Assembly: GCA_964501535.1 (NCBI GenBank)
Contig: CAZCSV010000002.1
Coordinates: forward strand, 310,001 to 374,000
Reading direction: 5' to 3'
Length of the DNA: 64,000 nt
Origin: FEN-1279 sp964501535
Lineage (GTDB): Bacteria; Bacteroidota; Ignavibacteria; Tepidaquicellales; Tepidaquicellaceae
Shown: positions 24,853-32,553 of the stretch, one piece after another
Layout of the letters: each line of letters begins with the position of its first letter
How positions within the stretch are numbered: position 1 is the stretch's first letter
Program-made: the position numbers and the translations under genes
The notes under the pieces: model-generated
What the model was told of the DNA's origin: nothing
Databases searched by the model: none
The model's input: only the letters and a program-made list of their open reading frames with translations

Positions 24853-25635
24853 ATGAAAATTAAATTTTATCAGGTAGACGCATTTACTGATAGATTATTT
24901 GGAGGAAATCCCGCCGGTGTATGTCCACTGGAAAACTGGTTTCCTGAAGATGTAATGCAGAATATTGCATTCGAAAACAATCTCGCAGAGACTGCGTTTT
25001 TTGTAAACAATGGCAGTGATTACGAGCTGAGGTGGTTTACTCCTCTTGCGGAAGTGGATTTGTGCGGACATGCGACGCTTGCGTCTGCCCATGTCTTGTT
25101 TGACCATCTGGATTATAACAGAAAGGAAATTGTTTTTCATACAAAAAGCGGAGAATTAAGAGTATGGAAAGATAACGGGAAATTGACATTGAATTTTCCT
25201 ACTGATATTGTGAGAAAAATTGAAACTCCCGAAGATTTGGTAAAAGCAATAGGAAAAAAACCAATCGAGACTCTGAAAGGCAAGACTGATTTTATGATGG
25301 TATATTCATCGCAAAAGGAAATCGAAGAAATCGACCCTGATTTTGAATTAATAAAAAAGTCTAAAGCAAGAGGAGTAATAGTAACCGCAAAAGGCGACAA
25401 TGTTGATTTTGTCTCGAGATTTTTTGCACCAATGGTTGGTATAAATGAAGATCCTGTAACCGGTTCTGCTCATACGACTTTAACTCCCTATTGGTCTGGA
25501 GTTATCGGAAAGAAAGAATTGTCTGCTATGCAGTTGTCCAGACGTAAGGGGAATTTGAAATGCAAATTGATAAACGGCAGAGTTGAGATATCAGGATGTG
25601 CGGTAACGTATCTTGAAGGAAGCATAAAAATATAA
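24853..25635 (+). CDS. PhzF-family isomerase/epimerase-like protein
   Basis: A 260-residue protein with the PhzF fold. Family hallmarks are QVDAFTDRLFGGNPAGVC at the N-terminus, NLAETAFFV with the catalytic Glu, the TPLAEVDLCGHATLASAHVL region, and FAPMVGINEDPVTGSAHTTLTPYW. The diaminopimelate-epimerase-like fold supports proton-shuttle isomerisation. Only the phenazine-pathway member has a firm role; most others, probably including this one, have unknown substrates. It closes the plus-strand run that began with the MarR-GNAT gene and converges directly on the next minus-strand gene. Confidence 0.88.
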   Translation: MKIKFYQVDAFTDRLFGGNPAGVCPLENWFPEDVMQNIAFENNLAETAFFVNNGSDYELRWFTPLAEVDLCGHATLASAHVLFDHLDYNRKEIVFHTKSGELRVWKDNGKLTLNFPTDIVRKIETPEDLVKAIGKKPIETLKGKTDFMMVYSSQKEIEEIDPDFELIKKSKARGVIVTAKGDNVDFVSRFFAPMVGINEDPVTGSAHTTLTPYWSGVIGKKELSAMQLSRRKGNLKCKLINGRVEISGCAVTYLEGSIKI

Positions 25636-26124
25636 TTACTCTTTTTTTCTGGTAAATCTGTATTCCATCGATTTTATTTTATTGTCCTCTTCGGGACCTT
25701 CGATTATGACCGTATAAATATCTTTTGTTTTAATCGCGTATCTTATTAATTGAGGGAAGTCGTGTTGTTTGTTCTCGAATACAAAAACCATTGGTGTAAA
25801 TTCAATTATTTTAAAGTAGATTGTTCTACCGTCATTTTGGTCTGGTACGGTTGCCGAATAATATACCGTATCATTTTTACAGGATATTACCAGTTCTTCG
25901 AGAATCAGAGTATCTGTATCCGATTTCAATGTATAGCTTCTGCCTTTCAGCGTACTGTCCTTATTCATTACCCAGTGTTCGTATAATATCCTTTCGTTGC
26001 TTTTGGTCTCCCATAAACCCTGAATCTGGTATATGCCTTTAGGAATCGGGCATTGCGAATACGAACAGGAAGTGAATAGAAATAAAAAGAAAAATGACGA
26101 TAAGACAAAGAGAATATTTTTCAT
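25636..26124 (-). CDS. DUF6265-like lipoprotein
   Basis: A 162-residue exported protein. The N-terminal hydrophobic stretch ends in a lipobox-like FTSC, so the mature protein is probably lipid-anchored at that Cys. The domain resembles DUF6265 in its opening (IQGLWETKSNERILYEHW) and in its VFENKQHDFPQLIRY motif, which matches the characteristic ENPxHDFPQ. No function is known for this family. It begins just after a truncated reading-frame remnant at 26126-26220, whose loss may have left it downstream of the small membrane-protein gene. Confidence 0.7.
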   Translation of the reverse strand: MKNILFVLSSFFFLFLFTSCSYSQCPIPKGIYQIQGLWETKSNERILYEHWVMNKDSTLKGRSYTLKSDTDTLILEELVISCKNDTVYYSATVPDQNDGRTIYFKIIEFTPMVFVFENKQHDFPQLIRYAIKTKDIYTVIIEGPEEDNKIKSMEYRFTRKKE

Positions 26125-26125
26125 T

Positions 26126-26220
26126 TTATAATTTTACGAGTTTGGGAGTGAGCTTTTCGACTCTCGGAAATCTTTGCTGTCATTTAATTTTTCAACCATG
26201 GAATTCTTTTTGTAAGCCAT
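26126..26220 (-). pseudogene. Frameshifted and truncated N-terminal remnant of an MGMT-family-like gene
   Basis: On the minus strand the ATG at 26220 overlaps the stop of the upstream small gene (TGATG) and encodes MAYKKNSMVEKLNDSKDF. In the next frame, DFPRVEKLTPKLVKL continues to a stop at 26126. Joined by restoring one lost base in the Phe codon, the two pieces resemble the opening of a family I recall as annotated 'MGMT family protein' (MAKKSWAEKLNDSKDxPKV-like). The rest of the domain, probably about 90 or more residues, is missing. The only intact reading is a 28-residue ORF. This is my reading by eye; the family match needs a search. Confidence 0.55.
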
Positions 26221-26456
26221 CAATGATTAATTATTCTTTTTAATTTTATTTTCTTTTCTTTGTAAATATTATACAGCCCTAAAAAAATTAGAATAATTCC
26301 AATCAATGATGTGAAACCAAGGGAACTATCTATCCAGCGATTATTATGATGCCAGTGATTAAACGGAGTAAAGAATGCTATGGACTTAAAGAAAAGAAAC
26401 TGTCCCGATAGTAAAGCACCTACCACGACGAGTACAATATTACTTTTATTTATCAT
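26220..26456 (-). CDS. Small hypothetical membrane protein
   Basis: A 78-residue protein with two hydrophobic segments (about residues 7-28 and 44-63) separated by a His/Asn-rich loop (FNHWHHNNRW) and followed by a basic tail (KEKKIKLKRIINH). No family is recognised. No ribosome site is obvious. It overlaps the start of the decayed MGMT-like remnant, which suggests the two were once translationally coupled. Confidence 0.55.
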   Translation of the reverse strand: MINKSNIVLVVVGALLSGQFLFFKSIAFFTPFNHWHHNNRWIDSSLGFTSLIGIILIFLGLYNIYKEKKIKLKRIINH

Positions 26457-26571
26457 AATTTATTATTTTTTATTCATTATACGAATAATAAAATATTTAT
26501 ATATCGGCTAATAAGGTTTTACACCAATAAATTAGGAAACCATACAGGCTGTATTTTTATAAAAAAACATA

Positions 26572-26596
26572 AACCCGCAGTTTATTTCTGCGGGTT
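26572..26596 (-). terminator. Intrinsic terminator of the PepP gene
   Basis: A 9-bp stem (AACCCGCAG with CTGCGGGTT, 7-base loop), read on the minus strand, leads into TATGTTTTTTTA. It lies 20 bases after the PepP stop. Confidence 0.75.
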
Positions 26597-26615
26597 ATAA
26601 AAAAAATTCGAATAA

Positions 26616-27905
26616 TTAACTGTTCATTATTTCTTCGATTTCCTCGATTTCGAGAGGGATGTTTTGCATTAAGTCTCTGTTCCCTTTTTCAGTAACGAGA
26701 ATATTGTTTTCGAGGCGGACACCGATACCTTCTTCCAGTATATAAATCCCAGGTTCAACGGTGAAAACCATTCCCGGTTTATACGGAGTTTCGAAGTATC
26801 CGACGTCATGAACATCCAGGCCGAGAAAATGGGAAACGTTGTGCATAAAATATTTTTTCAATGCAGGCCATGCGGGATTCTGGTTTTTAATATCTCTTAA
26901 TTTCAATAATTTTAATTTTACGAGTTCTTCTTCCATATTTTTTTCAGTTGCTTTCTGAATATCTTTCCAGATTCCGCCTTTTTTCACCATATCGATAGTA
27001 TTTTTCATTACTCTTAAGCACGCATTATAAACCTGTTTTTGTCTTTTAGAAAATCTTCCGTTTACAGGAACACATCGTGTCATATCAGCATTATAATTTG
27101 CATAAGATGCGCCTGTATCGATTAGAATCATATCACCGTCTTTACAGGGTTTATCATTTACTACATAATGCAACACGCAAGCACTTGCTCCTGAGGCAAT
27201 AATCGGATAATAATCTGCAAATGTAGAACCGTTACTGATGAATTCGTGAGCGAATTCAGCTTCCACCTCGTATTCCATTACACCGGGTTTTACGAATTTA
27301 AGTATACGTCTGAATGCTTTATCCGTAAGGTTACAGGCTTCCTGCATCAAATCAATTTCGATTTTGGATTTAATCATCCGCAGTCGATTAATAACCGGGG
27401 CTAACCTGCAGTAGTTATGGAGCGGATAATTTTCCCTGCACCAGTTAATAAATTTTACGCTTCTGGATTGTACAATCACATCAGCCCGTTTATGTTCATT
27501 GGTATTGATATAAATATTATCTGCGTCGGTAACGAGATTTCTGAAAATTTTATTAAAATCGGAAAGCCACACAATATTCTGAATTCCGGTCAATTCGGAA
27601 GCCTCGTCTTTCATCAGCTTTTTTCCTTCCCAGATAGCGATTAATTCACTTGTTTCTCTGAGGAACAGAACCTCTTTGAATGCAGGGTCGGGAGCATCGG
27701 GATAAAGAACAAAAATACTTTCCTCCTGGTCCACACCTGTAAGCCAAAAAAGGTCGGTGTTTTGCTTGAAACGCATAGTCCCGTCTGCATTAGTGGGCAT
27801 TACATCGTTTGCATGAACGACTACGATGGAGTTCGGTTTTAACTCTTTTACAAGCTTTTTCCTGTTTTCGATAAAAAGCTTACTGTCTATTTTAATATGC
27901 TTCAT
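26616..27905 (-). CDS. pepP: Xaa-Pro aminopeptidase (M24B family)
   Basis: A 429-residue cytosolic di-metal peptidase that removes N-terminal residues preceding proline. The N-terminal creatinase-like domain covers residues 1-170. The pita-bread catalytic domain follows, with all five metal ligands in their motifs: LIDTGASYANYNADMTR (two Asp), HFLGLDVHDVG (His), FTVEPGIYI (Glu) and VRLENNILV (Glu). It is on the same strand as the aminopeptidase 95 bases upstream. Its terminator lies just beyond the stop. It likely serves in general peptide turnover. Confidence 0.93.
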   Translation of the reverse strand: MKHIKIDSKLFIENRKKLVKELKPNSIVVVHANDVMPTNADGTMRFKQNTDLFWLTGVDQEESIFVLYPDAPDPAFKEVLFLRETSELIAIWEGKKLMKDEASELTGIQNIVWLSDFNKIFRNLVTDADNIYINTNEHKRADVIVQSRSVKFINWCRENYPLHNYCRLAPVINRLRMIKSKIEIDLMQEACNLTDKAFRRILKFVKPGVMEYEVEAEFAHEFISNGSTFADYYPIIASGASACVLHYVVNDKPCKDGDMILIDTGASYANYNADMTRCVPVNGRFSKRQKQVYNACLRVMKNTIDMVKKGGIWKDIQKATEKNMEEELVKLKLLKLRDIKNQNPAWPALKKYFMHNVSHFLGLDVHDVGYFETPYKPGMVFTVEPGIYILEEGIGVRLENNILVTEKGNRDLMQNIPLEIEEIEEIMNS

Positions 27906-28000
27906 ATTTAAATTATTTAATTTATTGTATTTTTACTTAGTTTATAATTTAATGATTTAATAATTCATTTAATATTAATAAATATATTGCCAGTGAAATT

Positions 28001-28963
28001 TTATAATAACAGATTTCCCTTTTGCATTATTAATTTACCGTCGAAGTAGACATCAGGCTGTTTTATCAATCCGTCGAGATGGCTTCCGACCGAAATGTTA
28101 CCGCCCATGGATTTATTATTTCCGAAAGCAATGTGAATTGTACCGTATACTTTTTCATCTTCAAGTATTTCCCCTATTAGTTCTGCTTTATAATTTGTTC
28201 CTATTCCGAATTCGGCCACCGCTCTCGCTTCGTGTCCCGCTTTATCGAGAAGTACGGTAAGTTTTTTTGCATCATTTCCGCCTTCGATTTTCTCTGCATA
28301 GCCGTTTATAACTTCGACTGTTATGGGTGATTCGAGCATTCCGATTCCTGCCATTGAACCGTCTATAACGATTTTGCCGCTGGATTTGTCTTCCCAAGGA
28401 GCGAGATAGACTTCGCCTGAAGGCAGGTTTCCGCTTTCACCTTTATTTCTCAATACACCGGTGCTTTCGAGTATTTGTCTGTCTTTCATCGGCATAGTAA
28501 TATCGGTTCCTTTTTCTGTGACGACTCTTATCTCAGATGTTTTTCTTAATGCCTCTGCAATTTTTTTTGTAAGCTCTATTACTTTATCCGCATCAGCGTT
28601 AAGGCATCTGACCATAGTATCGGTTTTTATGCCGGGCATTGTGGCAATGCGGACTCCGTATTTTACGGCTTCACGCCTTGCGTCGGTATGCGTGAGTGAT
28701 TTTTGCGTAGGGCAAATTGCCACATCAACGGTTTTCATCAGTTCTGCAATTTGTTTCGGGGGTTCCTGTCCGTTTATTTCCCGCGATTTCATTTCGACGA
28801 GGAATGCTTCACTGCATAATTTTTTCCCCTCTTCAAATAGAGAGTAGGCGATTTCACGCTTTGTTTCATCAGTGATAATGAGCAGTGTTTCTTCCGATTT
28901 AAGACCCATATAATCCTTAAGGGCTTTTACCGATGCATTTTTTAGTTCGTTTGAATCATTCAT
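28001..28963 (-). CDS. Aminopeptidase of the M29/AmpS-related family
   Basis: A 320-residue cytosolic protein. An N-terminal alpha/beta domain (ETLLIITDETKREIAYSLFEEG) is followed by a domain with GNLPSGEVYLAPWEDKSSGKIVIDGSM and the C-terminal HIAFGNNKSMGGNISVGSHLDG. The ExxLAP-like segment, the FGIGTN segment and HLDG match proteins usually annotated as leucyl aminopeptidase or aminopeptidase related to thermophilic M29 enzymes. Metal ligands are likely among the Glu and His residues in these blocks. The peptidase annotation is supported by family only. It lies upstream of pepP on the same strand. Confidence 0.7.
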   Translation of the reverse strand: MNDSNELKNASVKALKDYMGLKSEETLLIITDETKREIAYSLFEEGKKLCSEAFLVEMKSREINGQEPPKQIAELMKTVDVAICPTQKSLTHTDARREAVKYGVRIATMPGIKTDTMVRCLNADADKVIELTKKIAEALRKTSEIRVVTEKGTDITMPMKDRQILESTGVLRNKGESGNLPSGEVYLAPWEDKSSGKIVIDGSMAGIGMLESPITVEVINGYAEKIEGGNDAKKLTVLLDKAGHEARAVAEFGIGTNYKAELIGEILEDEKVYGTIHIAFGNNKSMGGNISVGSHLDGLIKQPDVYFDGKLIMQKGNLLL

Positions 28964-28994
28964 TTTTATTTGTTTATGGTTTTATAAGATTGTT

Positions 28995-29176
28995 TTAAAA
29001 GTAAAATAAATTTTTATCCACCTGCTGAATATATTCAAGGTGAACAAAATGAGCAAACCTATTTTTTGAGACCTTAAAAATTTTATAAACGGGGTAACAT
29101 TATCCGTAACGATAAAACTATACGGTTGATTCGGGTTTTTAAATCTGCGATTACAATTTGGACATATCCAGGGCAT
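28995..29176 (-). pseudogene. Decayed DUF5655-like gene with internal deletion and frameshift
   Basis: The minus-strand frame opens with MPWICPNCNRRFKNPNQPY, a CxxC zinc-binding start typical of small DUF5655-like proteins. After about 33 codons it turns into a hydrophobic sequence unlike the family. In the -1 frame, from about 29065 to the stop at 28995, it reads NRFAHFVHLEYIQQVDKNL, which resembles the C-terminal strand and helix of the same family (NxFxHFVxLxxxxxVDxxL). The central part, roughly half the domain or more, seems deleted and the ends joined out of frame. The intact 64-residue ORF (28982-29176) is therefore probably not a real protein. Confidence 0.6.
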
Positions 29177-29281
29177 TTTTCAACTGTTTGTTTTAATATA
29201 AAAGAAATTTGTATTTCTTTTAAGAGCAAATTTCAGAGCCATTACTTGGAACAGCATTTTTGTTTATCTTTTTACAATTAA

Positions 29282-30346
29282 ATGAATTGCGTATTTTGTA
29301 TTATGCCTGAAATTTCAGAAAATATTCAGCTTAAAGATTATACTTCGATAAAACTCGGCGGCAGGGCAAAGTTTTTTTGCGAATGTAAAACCGAAAGTGA
29401 TTTGCTCGGATGTTTAAAGTATGCCGAAAGTAATAATGTTAGAATTCAAATCCTCGGCGGCGGGAGTAATACGATTTTTTCGGATTATGGATTTGAAGGA
29501 CTGGTTATAAAAATTGATTTGAAAGGCATTAAAATTCATAATGATTTTAAAGACCATGTGATAATAAAAGCCGCTGCAGGCGAGGAATGGGATGATTTTG
29601 TAAAGTATTGCATCAAAAATAATTTTGCGGGAGTCGAGTGTTTATCGGGTATTCCCGGGAGCGTGGGAGCAACGCCGATTCAAAATGTCGGTGCATACGG
29701 GCAGGAAGTGAAAGATACAATTATTTTTGTAAAAGCAATCGATAAGGAAACCTATAAACCAACAATGTTCTCAAACGAAGATTGTCTCTTCGGATACAGG
29801 ACAAGCAGGTTTAAAACAACGGATAAAGGAAAGTATATTGTAACCGAAGTTATGTTTAAACTTAAGAAAGACGGTAAGCCCGAAATTAAATATCCCGAAC
29901 TCGAAAAATATTTGAAGTCAAAAACAGAAAAAGTTTTTTCGCTCGATGATGTGAGGAATGCCGTAATGGAATTGAGAAAAAAGAAAGCAATGGTGCTCGA
30001 TGAAAACGAGCCTGATTCTGTGTCGTGCGGAAGTTTTTTTGTGAACCCTGTATTAAACAAAGAAGAATTTGATAATTTCTGTGCTAAATTAAATATAGAG
30101 AAGGATAATATCCCGAATTATCTGACCGAAAGCGGGATGAAACTTTCTGCGGCTTGGTTAATAGAAAATGCGGGTTTTGTAAAGGGATATACAAAAAACG
30201 GAGCCGGGATTTCGAACAAGCATTCGCTTGCTCTTGTGAACAGGGGAGGAACGACGAAGGATTTGCTTGAACTTGCGGAAGAGATACAAAGCAAAGTATT
30301 TGACAAGTTTGGTATTATGATGGTGAAAGAACCTGTCGTTATTTAG
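29282..30346 (+). CDS. murB: UDP-N-acetylenolpyruvoylglucosamine reductase
   Basis: A 354-residue FAD flavoenzyme that reduces UDP-GlcNAc-enolpyruvate to UDP-MurNAc in peptidoglycan synthesis. Visible are the FAD-binding ILGGGSNTIFSDYGFEGLVI, the SGIPGSVGATPIQNVGAYGQEV region, the type I segment CLFGYRTSRFK, and SCGSFFVNP with the catalytic Ser. The C-terminal block (AAWLIENAGFVKGY, ISNKHSLALVN) is also typical. The type I form with the YxYRxS-like loop matches the E. coli class. A second ATG at 29303 (MPEISENIQLKDY) gives a more usual N-terminus and may be the true start. A strong terminator follows. Confidence 0.95.
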   Translation: MNCVFCIMPEISENIQLKDYTSIKLGGRAKFFCECKTESDLLGCLKYAESNNVRIQILGGGSNTIFSDYGFEGLVIKIDLKGIKIHNDFKDHVIIKAAAGEEWDDFVKYCIKNNFAGVECLSGIPGSVGATPIQNVGAYGQEVKDTIIFVKAIDKETYKPTMFSNEDCLFGYRTSRFKTTDKGKYIVTEVMFKLKKDGKPEIKYPELEKYLKSKTEKVFSLDDVRNAVMELRKKKAMVLDENEPDSVSCGSFFVNPVLNKEEFDNFCAKLNIEKDNIPNYLTESGMKLSAAWLIENAGFVKGYTKNGAGISNKHSLALVNRGGTTKDLLELAEEIQSKVFDKFGIMMVKEPVVI

Positions 30347-30374
30347 TTATTTTTGATTAATGGTAATGCAGTTT

Positions 30375-30423
30375 TCCTTGTTCCCATACCGTGAAGAAGA
30401 GGTTTTGGGAACAAGGATTTTTT
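30375..30423 (+). terminator. Intrinsic terminator of murB
   Basis: A perfect 12-bp stem (TCCTTGTTCCCA at 30375-30386 with its complement at 30406-30417) and a 19-base loop are followed by six T. It sits between murB and the convergent mrp. Confidence 0.82.
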
Positions 30424-30428
30424 ATTAC

Positions 30429-31517
30429 TTAAATTATTATTTCCGGAGACTGCGGTCTGGTAGAATTTATATTCTTTTTATTAATTTCCAGAATCAGATT
30501 TTTTGCAATCGATTTATATATTTTTGATACTTCCAAATCGGGGTTATCCATTACAATCGGCCTGCCTTTATCTCCTGCTTCGCGTATTTTTGTAACAATC
30601 GGAATCTCACCAAGAAGCGCAGTATTGAATTCGCCGCTTAATTTTTTTCCTCCTCCTTGTCCGAAGATGTAGTCTTTTTTACCTTCGGGTGTTACATAGC
30701 AGCTCATATTTTCAATGAATCCCAGTGTCGGCACGTTCACTTTATCGAACATAAGATATCCCTTTTTTGCATCCTCCAGAGATATATCCTGCGGAGTAGT
30801 AACAATTATTGCCCCGGTGAGAGGAATAGTCTGGCTGAGCGTTAGCTGAATGTCGCCCGTTCCCGGGGGCATATCGAAAACCAGATAATCGAGTTCTTCC
30901 CAAAGTACATCGCTCATAAACTGTTTAAGTGCGCTTGAAGCCATCGGGCCGCGCCATATAACGGCGGAATTATCTTCCATCAGAAAACCGATTGACATCA
31001 GTTTAATATCGTATTTTGTAACGGGCAGTAGTTTATTTTTTCCGTTTGAACTTACAACTTTTGGCTTTTCGTTTATTCCGAACATCAGAGGAATGGAAGG
31101 ACCGTAAATATCCGCATCTATTAATCCGACTTTTGCACCTTCCTGTGCAAGTGCCAAAGCAAGATTAACAGCCACGGTTGATTTTCCGACACCTCCTTTA
31201 CCCGAGGCAACCGCAATTGTATTCTTAATACCCGGTAGAAATTCGTCCTTTTGTTTATCTGTATGATTTACAACACCCAGTACTAATTCAATTTTTACGT
31301 TTTCGATTTCCGGAATATCCTTTTTCAGGTTTTGTGTAATTATATTTTTGAGATTAAGTGAATCTCCGTATTCTTTATCGGTTATTCCCAGGATTAAATT
31401 CAGGTTATTTCCGTTTAAAGATATTTCGTTCACAAAATTCAAGGTAACGAAGTCTTTATTCAAAATCGGTTCTTTTATTTTCGAAAGAACATCGAGAATT
31501 TGCTTTTCAGTAATCAT
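30429..31517 (-). CDS. mrp: Mrp/ApbC-family iron-sulfur carrier P-loop ATPase
   Basis: A 362-residue protein. The N-terminal 95 residues are a DUF59 (MIP18-like) domain. The P-loop ATPase follows with the deviant Walker A GKGGVGKST, LIDADIYGPSIP, WRGPMASSALKQF and FDMPPGTGDIQLTL. It functions in iron-sulfur cluster carriage or assembly. The usual C-terminal CxxC pair is replaced by NMSCYVTPEGKK, with a single Cys. I recall a similar absence in other Bacteroidota Mrp proteins, so this may be lineage-typical. It converges on murB and diverges from a small membrane-protein operon. Confidence 0.9.
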   Translation of the reverse strand: MITEKQILDVLSKIKEPILNKDFVTLNFVNEISLNGNNLNLILGITDKEYGDSLNLKNIITQNLKKDIPEIENVKIELVLGVVNHTDKQKDEFLPGIKNTIAVASGKGGVGKSTVAVNLALALAQEGAKVGLIDADIYGPSIPLMFGINEKPKVVSSNGKNKLLPVTKYDIKLMSIGFLMEDNSAVIWRGPMASSALKQFMSDVLWEELDYLVFDMPPGTGDIQLTLSQTIPLTGAIIVTTPQDISLEDAKKGYLMFDKVNVPTLGFIENMSCYVTPEGKKDYIFGQGGGKKLSGEFNTALLGEIPIVTKIREAGDKGRPIVMDNPDLEVSKIYKSIAKNLILEINKKNINSTRPQSPEIII

Positions 31518-31602
31518 TTGGTTTTTTTAAGATTTGGTTAACAATTAATCAAAAATAATAACAATAATTCACAATAAAAAGTTAAAGTTATTAAATTGAA
31601 TT

Positions 31603-31610
31603 TATCTTTG
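31603..31610 (+). promoter_or_regulatory. Bacteroidota-type -7 element upstream of the 31.6-kb operon
   Basis: TATCTTTG, followed by C, matches the TAnnTTTG(C) promoter element and lies 37 bases before the TTG start at 31647. A convincing -33 TTG is not visible. Confidence 0.4.
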
Positions 31611-31646
31611 CAAATAGATAATTTTGTTTTTAATTAAAAAAACATA

Positions 31647-32246
31647 TTGTTGAGCAAATCTGCAAAGTTCTGGTTATTTCTGCTGGTAGTATCCTCGATT
31701 TTCTGGCTGGGAGGAATAAACATAAGGGCTATTATAGGAAACGATTTATTGAATTACGACGAGTTTAGTTTCAGGACAAGCATTCCTCCAGATGAAGAGA
31801 ACTGGATTTTCAGGATGTTATCTTTTTCTTCCATCTTCATAATGTCATCGTATACCGTAGTATTAATTTCGGCGATAGCTTTTCTGAAGACCGCAAAAAT
31901 AAATATCAAGGAAAATGCATGGCTTCTTATGTGTTCGATATTATTTTTCGTGTTTGTTCCGGTTGAGATATACACATATTATCTTGATATCAAATTTTAT
32001 TTATTATATCTGACAAATCCACCCAATCATGACGGGCTTTTGAAAATATTCGGTGAGAGGATTGGTTTTTTGAAAGGAGTTCCTTACATAGCGGTATTGA
32101 GTTATTACACAATAATTCTGATAGCTGTTTTCAGACCGTTAAGTAAGACGAAAACTCAACTGGAGGAAGAAAAGAAAAAAGCGAATGAATATTCGTATAA
32201 ATACATAATGCACGAGGATGATGACCTTGATATTTTAAATAAATAG
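31647..32246 (+). CDS. Hypothetical four-helix membrane protein
   Basis: A 199-residue protein with hydrophobic segments at about residues 8-28, 57-80, 91-113 and 141-162, and a charged cytoplasmic C-terminus (KTQLEEEKKKANEYSYKY, then an acidic DEDD-like end). No family is recognised. The start is TTG; an in-frame TAA at 31635 rules out a much longer N-terminus. It begins a plus-strand run of tightly spaced genes and is followed 10 bases later by a 98-residue hypothetical. Confidence 0.7.
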   Translation: MLSKSAKFWLFLLVVSSIFWLGGINIRAIIGNDLLNYDEFSFRTSIPPDEENWIFRMLSFSSIFIMSSYTVVLISAIAFLKTAKINIKENAWLLMCSILFFVFVPVEIYTYYLDIKFYLLYLTNPPNHDGLLKIFGERIGFLKGVPYIAVLSYYTIILIAVFRPLSKTKTQLEEEKKKANEYSYKYIMHEDDDLDILNK

Positions 32247-32256
32247 TAAAACACAG

Positions 32257-32553
32257 ATGAGTAAAGTAATAAAAAAGGCGGCGATAAAACAAACCGATGA
32301 GAAACAGGAACTGATTATAAACGAATTGATAGAAGTATTTAAAAATATTGATTACGAAGTAAGAATCGAGAAGGGAAGTTTTAAAGGCGGATGCTGTCTC
32401 TTAAGGGAGCAAAAGCTTTTTTTGCTTAATAAAAACATAGAGCCGGCGAAGAAAATAAGTTTCCTTGCAAGAAATTTAGCGGATATTGGGATTGAAAATA
32501 TATTTATAAAACCGGGCATCAGGGAGATTATAGAGAAAGAGTCAGGCAGATGA
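32257..32553 (+). CDS. Conserved-looking hypothetical protein
   Basis: A 98-residue soluble protein, probably alpha/beta, with the central sequence EKGSFKGGCCLLREQKLFLLNKN and a C-terminal amphipathic helix. No family is recognised. It has an ATG start, and its last 4 bases overlap the start of the metallo-beta-lactamase-fold gene, so the two are translationally coupled. Confidence 0.75.
   Translation: MSKVIKKAAIKQTDEKQELIINELIEVFKNIDYEVRIEKGSFKGGCCLLREQKLFLLNKNIEPAKKISFLARNLADIGIENIFIKPGIREIIEKESGR

Noticed and set aside
28982..29176. The 64-residue frame as a real zinc-ribbon membrane protein
   Set aside because: Only its first third resembles a known family, and the matching family end is found in another frame, which fits a deleted pseudogene better.
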